64,000 bases of DNA from DASCOT01 sp965197275 (lineage in GTDB: Bacteria; Acidobacteriota; UBA890; WLXD01): the NCBI GenBank assembly GCA_965197275.1, contig CBDAMQ010000026.1:248001-312000 (forward strand), read 5' to 3'. Positions 60,686 to 64,000 of the stretch are shown piece by piece (the stretch's first letter is position 1; every line of letters begins with the position of its first letter). A model generated the notes under the pieces. It saw only the letters and a program-made list of their open reading frames with translations, ran no database searches and had not been told where the DNA came from. Made by a program: the position numbers and the translations under genes.

Positions 60686-62995
60686 CTAGAGGTCATCCGG
60701 TGGTTCGTCCTGTTCGAGCGCCTGTCGCAATCGCGCCCGCGCGTCCTCATCGCCGAACAGCGTCGAGTCGGTGCGCAACAGCTCGGCGACGACCTCATCC
60801 ACGCCGCGCTCGCTGCGGCGGCGCTGATGTTCGCTGAGGTCGCGTATGAATGGCCACAGGCGAGTACGGACATCTGGCGGAAGAACTTGCTCGAGGTATT
60901 CCAGCGAGATGCTCTTGAGCTTGTCGTCGTCCAGAACGATGCCGTGGAACGCGGTGCGGACCGGAGCGGGCTCGAGAACCAGGGACAACAGCCGAAATGT
61001 GTGCTCGAGCGATAGCTCCCCACGACCGTAGACGCGATCGCTGATGAAATCGTCCGGTGTCGGTTGATCATCCAGCAGCCGCTGGAGCTCCCAGATCGGT
61101 CGGTCTCTCCCCACCTCCGTGCGCACCGCGGCCCAGACACGATCGGCCACGCCTCGCTCGGCGATCTCCAGCGCCTTCTTGCGGCGCCGTGCCAGCGCTA
61201 CTCCGCTGCGGTAGCGGACCTCGAAGCGGTCGCCCGCCAGTCCATCGAGCAACGCGTCGTCGGCGCTCGCCAGCGTAATGCCGGCAAGAACGCGCGGGAT
61301 ACGTCGGCGGATGACGAAGTCGGCTGAAGGATCCAGCAGCGTGCTGGCCAGCGGCTCGACGGCGGCGTAGTCAAGCCGCCGGAGGATGCTACCGGCGCGC
61401 CGGTAGAAGGCGTCGCGGGCGAGCAAACGGCTCAGCGCCTCGACGTGCTCTGTGTTCCAGTCGTCGGCATGATCGAGAGCCGCCGAGATTGCCTGCGGGT
61501 CACCTTCAGTGATGTTGTCGAGCGTCGTGGCAGTGCGCTGCTCCGGCGCCGGTCGCGGTGCGGATTCGGTCGCCGGAGGTAGCGTCAGCCCGCTCTGCGA
61601 CAACGCCGACTTGAAGTCGAACTGCGTTACCGTCATGGTCATCTCGCCGCCGGCGAACTGGGTTTGCACCAGGGCATCTTCGATGTCGTCTTGTCCCTCC
61701 TGCAGCCGGTCGAGAAGCGTACGAAAGTACTCTGCTCCCATGGTCCTGGCCAGCAACAGGAACGTCATCGCCGATACGGCGACGATGGCGGCGAGCCCGC
61801 GCGATGGCAGGCCTGCAAACACCACCCACATGAATACAACAGCGGCTGCCGTACCCTCGGCGGCGCTATCGACGAAGGAATCCACGAACGTCTTGGTTCG
61901 CCGTCGCTGTTCGGCGGGGACCGGGACGTAGAGGTACTCCAGCACGGAGCGATGCACCGACCTGCGTAGCGTATTGTCGGCGCCCCGCACTACCGTTGCG
62001 GTGATCAGCCCGGGTAACCAGAACAGGGCCGCGGACCCGGTGAGCAACACGATCGGTAGTACAGCCAAGCTGACGCTGATACCGGCGGCACTCAGCAAGC
62101 GCGAGGCCACCAGCATCTGGATTGCCAGAGCTGCTACGCCGCTGATGCCATAGAACGTACCGAAGAACGCCGCCAGGTCGGCATCGTCGGGATACACCGC
62201 GAACGCGGCTTCTTTGAACTGGTAGTCGATCAGGCCCGACGCGAACGTAGCCACGGCGACGATCATCGCCATGTTCCGCAAATGCGGAGTTCGAGCCACG
62301 AGCGCCAGGCTCTCGCCGACAGCTGGGGTCTCGACGTCGCGTGGCGCCGGGGTAGCGGGCGGCTCGGGCAGCTGGCGTAGTAACAGCAGCAGAGCTCCCA
62401 GGATGGCGATGAGGCTCAACACCAACCCGCCGTTGCCCATGCCGGGGGAAGGGGCGAAGCGCTCGATCATCCGACCAAAGGGTCCCAGTGATATGCCGGC
62501 AATCATCGCCCCCAGCGTCCCACCTGCGCCGATCATTCCGAAGAGCCGCTTCGCATCGCGCAGCGCGAACTGCTCCGAGGTCACGACCCAGAACCCGGAT
62601 GTGAGCAGCAGTGTGCCCAGCGCGGTGAACACGTAGAAAGCCACCGTAGTCGCGCCGACCACGGCGTTGGATGCCGACAACGAAGTGAGCGCCCAGAGCA
62701 CGACCAGGCCGCCGAGGAGCATCGAGATGAGCATCTGGTAGACGTCTTCGGGCTCCTGGCGGCTCATCAGACGGCTGAATGCCCCAACCAGCGGCAGGCT
62801 GATGAGCGCCGTGACCATGATCACGTAGGGCAGCGATTCGACCGAGAACTCGTCGATGAAGAACGCCTCGCGGAGCGCACGCGCGGTGATGCTGAACGAC
62901 ATGACCAGAAACGCACCCACCGCCGATACGGTGAACTTGCGGTGCTGGTGTGGTCGGATATCCAGCCAGCGCGCCAGCGCCAACAACAGGCTCAT
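60686..62995 (-). CDS. NTT-like (Npt1/Npt2) major-facilitator transporter with HEAT-repeat tail
   Basis: A 769-residue protein. About 12 membrane helices (residues 20-440) include EAFFIDEFSVESLPYVIMVTA and MIGAGGTLGAMIAGISLG. VRGADNTLRRSVHRSVLEYLYVPVP and KTFVDSFVDSAAEGTAAAVV are blocks of the bacterial ATP/ADP-carrier-like group. A linker leads to about 250 residues of HEAT-type helices (EALSRLLARDAFYRRA, PLASTLLDPSADFVIRRRIP). Chlamydial NTT proteins exchange nucleotides; the free-living HEAT-fused version has no known substrate to my knowledge. The gene is divergent from the NfuA-like gene. Confidence 0.85.
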   Translation of the reverse strand: MSLLLALARWLDIRPHQHRKFTVSAVGAFLVMSFSITARALREAFFIDEFSVESLPYVIMVTALISLPLVGAFSRLMSRQEPEDVYQMLISMLLGGLVVLWALTSLSASNAVVGATTVAFYVFTALGTLLLTSGFWVVTSEQFALRDAKRLFGMIGAGGTLGAMIAGISLGPFGRMIERFAPSPGMGNGGLVLSLIAILGALLLLLRQLPEPPATPAPRDVETPAVGESLALVARTPHLRNMAMIVAVATFASGLIDYQFKEAAFAVYPDDADLAAFFGTFYGISGVAALAIQMLVASRLLSAAGISVSLAVLPIVLLTGSAALFWLPGLITATVVRGADNTLRRSVHRSVLEYLYVPVPAEQRRRTKTFVDSFVDSAAEGTAAAVVFMWVVFAGLPSRGLAAIVAVSAMTFLLLARTMGAEYFRTLLDRLQEGQDDIEDALVQTQFAGGEMTMTVTQFDFKSALSQSGLTLPPATESAPRPAPEQRTATTLDNITEGDPQAISAALDHADDWNTEHVEALSRLLARDAFYRRAGSILRRLDYAAVEPLASTLLDPSADFVIRRRIPRVLAGITLASADDALLDGLAGDRFEVRYRSGVALARRRKKALEIAERGVADRVWAAVRTEVGRDRPIWELQRLLDDQPTPDDFISDRVYGRGELSLEHTFRLLSLVLEPAPVRTAFHGIVLDDDKLKSISLEYLEQVLPPDVRTRLWPFIRDLSEHQRRRSERGVDEVVAELLRTDSTLFGDEDARARLRQALEQDEPPDDL

Positions 62996-63118
62996 GTCGT
63001 CGTCGCCGGTGCTGCTACTTCGAAGACGGCAGCGACGAAACCACGCGAGCGATTCGGTATCGGGTCTCGGGGCACGTCTCCTCGCGGGCTTTGGCTCCCA
63101 GCCGGGCCGTGGCGCGCG

Positions 63119-63127
63119 ATTGTAGCA
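63119..63127 (-). promoter_or_regulatory. Extended -10 (TGCTACAAT) for the NTT-HEAT gene
   Basis: On the minus strand TGCTACAAT reads 63127-63119. It gives a leader of about 115 bases before the ATG at 62995. The -35 is poor. Confidence 0.4.
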
Positions 63128-63152
63128 TCGGTCGTGGGGACTGGGCGGGCGA

Positions 63153-63161
63153 TGCTAGACT
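63153..63161 (+). promoter_or_regulatory. Extended -10 (TGCTAGACT) for the NfuA-like gene
   Basis: TGCTAGACT lies 32 bases before the ATG at 63194, back to back with the minus-strand box at 63119-63127. The -35 is poor (TCGTGG with an 18-base spacer). Confidence 0.4.
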
Positions 63162-63193
63162 GCTGTCAACGAGCCCTCGATCCAGGATGGGGA

Positions 63194-63808
63194 ATGATGG
63201 AAGGACTAGATCAGCAGGCCCCCGACGCCGTTGCGGCTGTCAAGATGACCGATTCGGCGATCGCCAAGGTCAGCGAGTTCGCCGCTGGTCACGACGAGGC
63301 GGCCGGCAAGCATCTGCGCATTTATATACAGGGTGGTAGCAAGGCGGCGTACGAGTACGGCTTCACGTTCGACGAGCGCCACGACGGCGACGAGGTGTTA
63401 CCGCAAGGTGACATCGAGCTGCTCGTCGACCGGTACTCGCTCATGTACATGCTCGGCAGCGAGGTCGATTTCGTCGATGACGTGCGCGGCAGCGGCTTTG
63501 TGGTCGAGAATCCCAACTTGCCGCCGCTGATGCAGAACCCGGTGGCCGCCAAAGTGCAGCAGATCCTCGAGGAGCGCATCAACCCGGGCGTCGCGAGTCA
63601 CGGTGGATGGGTGTCGCTCATCGACTACGAGGCCGGCCGCGTCTTCCTGAAGCTCGGAGGGGGGTGTCAGGGTTGCGGCATGGTCGACGTAACCCTCAAA
63701 CAGGGCATCGAGCGGGTCTTGAAAGACGAGATTCCGGATATCGTCGAGGTGCTCGACACGACCGATCACGCCTCGGGGACGAACCCCTACTTCTCGCCCG
63801 CCAAGTAG
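63194..63808 (+). CDS. NfuA-like iron-sulfur cluster carrier
   Basis: A 204-residue protein. The N-terminal A-type (IscA/HesB-like) domain (about 18-110) reads KHLRIYIQGGSKAAYEYGFTF but lacks the cluster Cys, as in E. coli NfuA where this domain is a docking module. The C-terminal NifU domain (about 118-192) keeps PGVASHGGWVSLID and the GGGCQGCGM cluster motif. It passes 4Fe-4S clusters to apo-proteins. ATG 63194 or 63197 follow AGGATGGGGA. Divergent from the NTT-HEAT gene. Confidence 0.88.
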   Translation: MMEGLDQQAPDAVAAVKMTDSAIAKVSEFAAGHDEAAGKHLRIYIQGGSKAAYEYGFTFDERHDGDEVLPQGDIELLVDRYSLMYMLGSEVDFVDDVRGSGFVVENPNLPPLMQNPVAAKVQQILEERINPGVASHGGWVSLIDYEAGRVFLKLGGGCQGCGMVDVTLKQGIERVLKDEIPDIVEVLDTTDHASGTNPYFSPAK

Positions 63809-63891
63809 ACGCACCCCGACGAGCCTCTTCGATCGCTGACGTGCGACCGCGCCGGTCGATTCGAAATGCGTCGCTGCGCCTGGCATCCGGA

Positions 63892-63946
63892 CCCATTTCG
63901 CCACCACGATAGGCAACGATCATCTGTTACGGGCCACTAGTCGATC
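63892..63946. repeat. Dispersed 55-bp repeat, copy B
   Basis: Second copy of the repeat described at 53940-53994, same orientation, 47 of 55 positions equal by hand alignment. It lies 84 bases after the NfuA-like gene. The last 192 bases of the window hold only this copy and the hairpin at 63958-63975. Confidence 0.75.
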
Positions 63947-63957
63947 GTGAAGCGCAG

Positions 63958-63975
63958 CGCCGCGTGCGCGCGGCG
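63958..63975. repeat. GC hairpin next to repeat copy B
   Basis: CGCCGCG (63958-63964), loop TGCG, CGCGGCG (63969-63975): a perfect 7-bp stem 11 bases after the repeat. No T run, so not a standard terminator. Copy A has no such hairpin. Confidence 0.35.
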
Positions 63976-64000
63976 TAGCGCAGATTCGACTGCCGCTGGC

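Noticed and set aside
63971..64000. GGCGTAGCGCAG at the right edge, like the start of a tRNA D arm
   Set aside because: The following bases lack the GG of the D loop and no acceptor or anticodon stem can be formed in the bases present.

Overview
The window reads as a GC-rich (roughly two thirds G+C by eye) Gram-negative bacterial chromosome segment. The envelope genes (a TonB/ExbB/ExbD set, RlpA, several lipoproteins, an S2P-type protease) point to a didermic cell. The order IHF-like, MerR-like, tRNA-Pro, then surE after an insertion, the S55 (SpoIVB-type) peptidase, DUF6677, DUF368 and GTPase/tRNA-synthetase neighbourhoods resemble Desulfobacterota, Myxococcota, Acidobacteriota or an uncultured relative such as Binatota. 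I cannot place it more exactly without a search. TTG and GTG starts are frequent, many coupled to the previous stop by 4-base overlaps.

Layout. 1-5310: end of argS, then a S55 peptidase, a beta-propeller protein and an RsbW-like kinase. 5358-9410 (minus): rsmA-uppP-ftsK. 9593-26158 (plus): translation, RNA metabolism and repair genes (valS, birA, hisS, aspS, phoH, a 7TM-HD phosphodiesterase, ybeY, a CorC-type CBS protein, era, mgtE, recO, mutL). 26165-32743: two divergent pyrimidine operons, pyrR-pyrB-pyrC-pyrE on minus and pyrK-pyrD-rlpA-pyrF(-rnc) on plus; the minus operon has a complete PyrR-type attenuator in its leader. 33503-35747 (minus): cysteine desulfurase and mnmA, a tRNA thiolation pair. 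35856-39542: glutaryl-CoA dehydrogenase-like gene, tRNA-Gly(CCC), bactofilin, alanine dehydrogenase and a LipM-like octanoyltransferase. 39727-45361: TonB/ExbB/ExbD, miaA, TPR lipoprotein, DUF6677, a 56-residue membrane protein and VanZ. 45504-48791: thiolase, 3-hydroxyacyl-CoA dehydrogenase and a DRE-TIM metallolyase. 48798-52376: S2P protease, HU/IHF, der, IHF-like, MerR-like and tRNA-Pro(GGG).

52377-55228 looks like accessory DNA set between tRNA-Pro and surE. It holds a Tat-signal fragment, a D-threonine-aldolase-like gene, one copy of a 55-bp dispersed repeat, an SDR and a broken solute-binding-protein start. 55229-64000 returns to ordinary genes (surE, DUF368, tRNA-Pro(CGG), apt, glycerate kinase, a coiled-coil protein, an HCCA-isomerase-like protein, an NTT-HEAT transporter, an NfuA-like protein) and ends with the second repeat copy.

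Most of the window is housekeeping. The strongest unusual signals are the PyrR attenuator in a probably non-Firmicute genome, an 80-bp AT-rich rare-codon patch inside pyrD, the dispersed repeat pair, the tRNA-Pro/surE island, and the S55 peptidase-propeller-RsbW trio. I see no rRNA, CRISPR array, integrase or intact insertion sequence.
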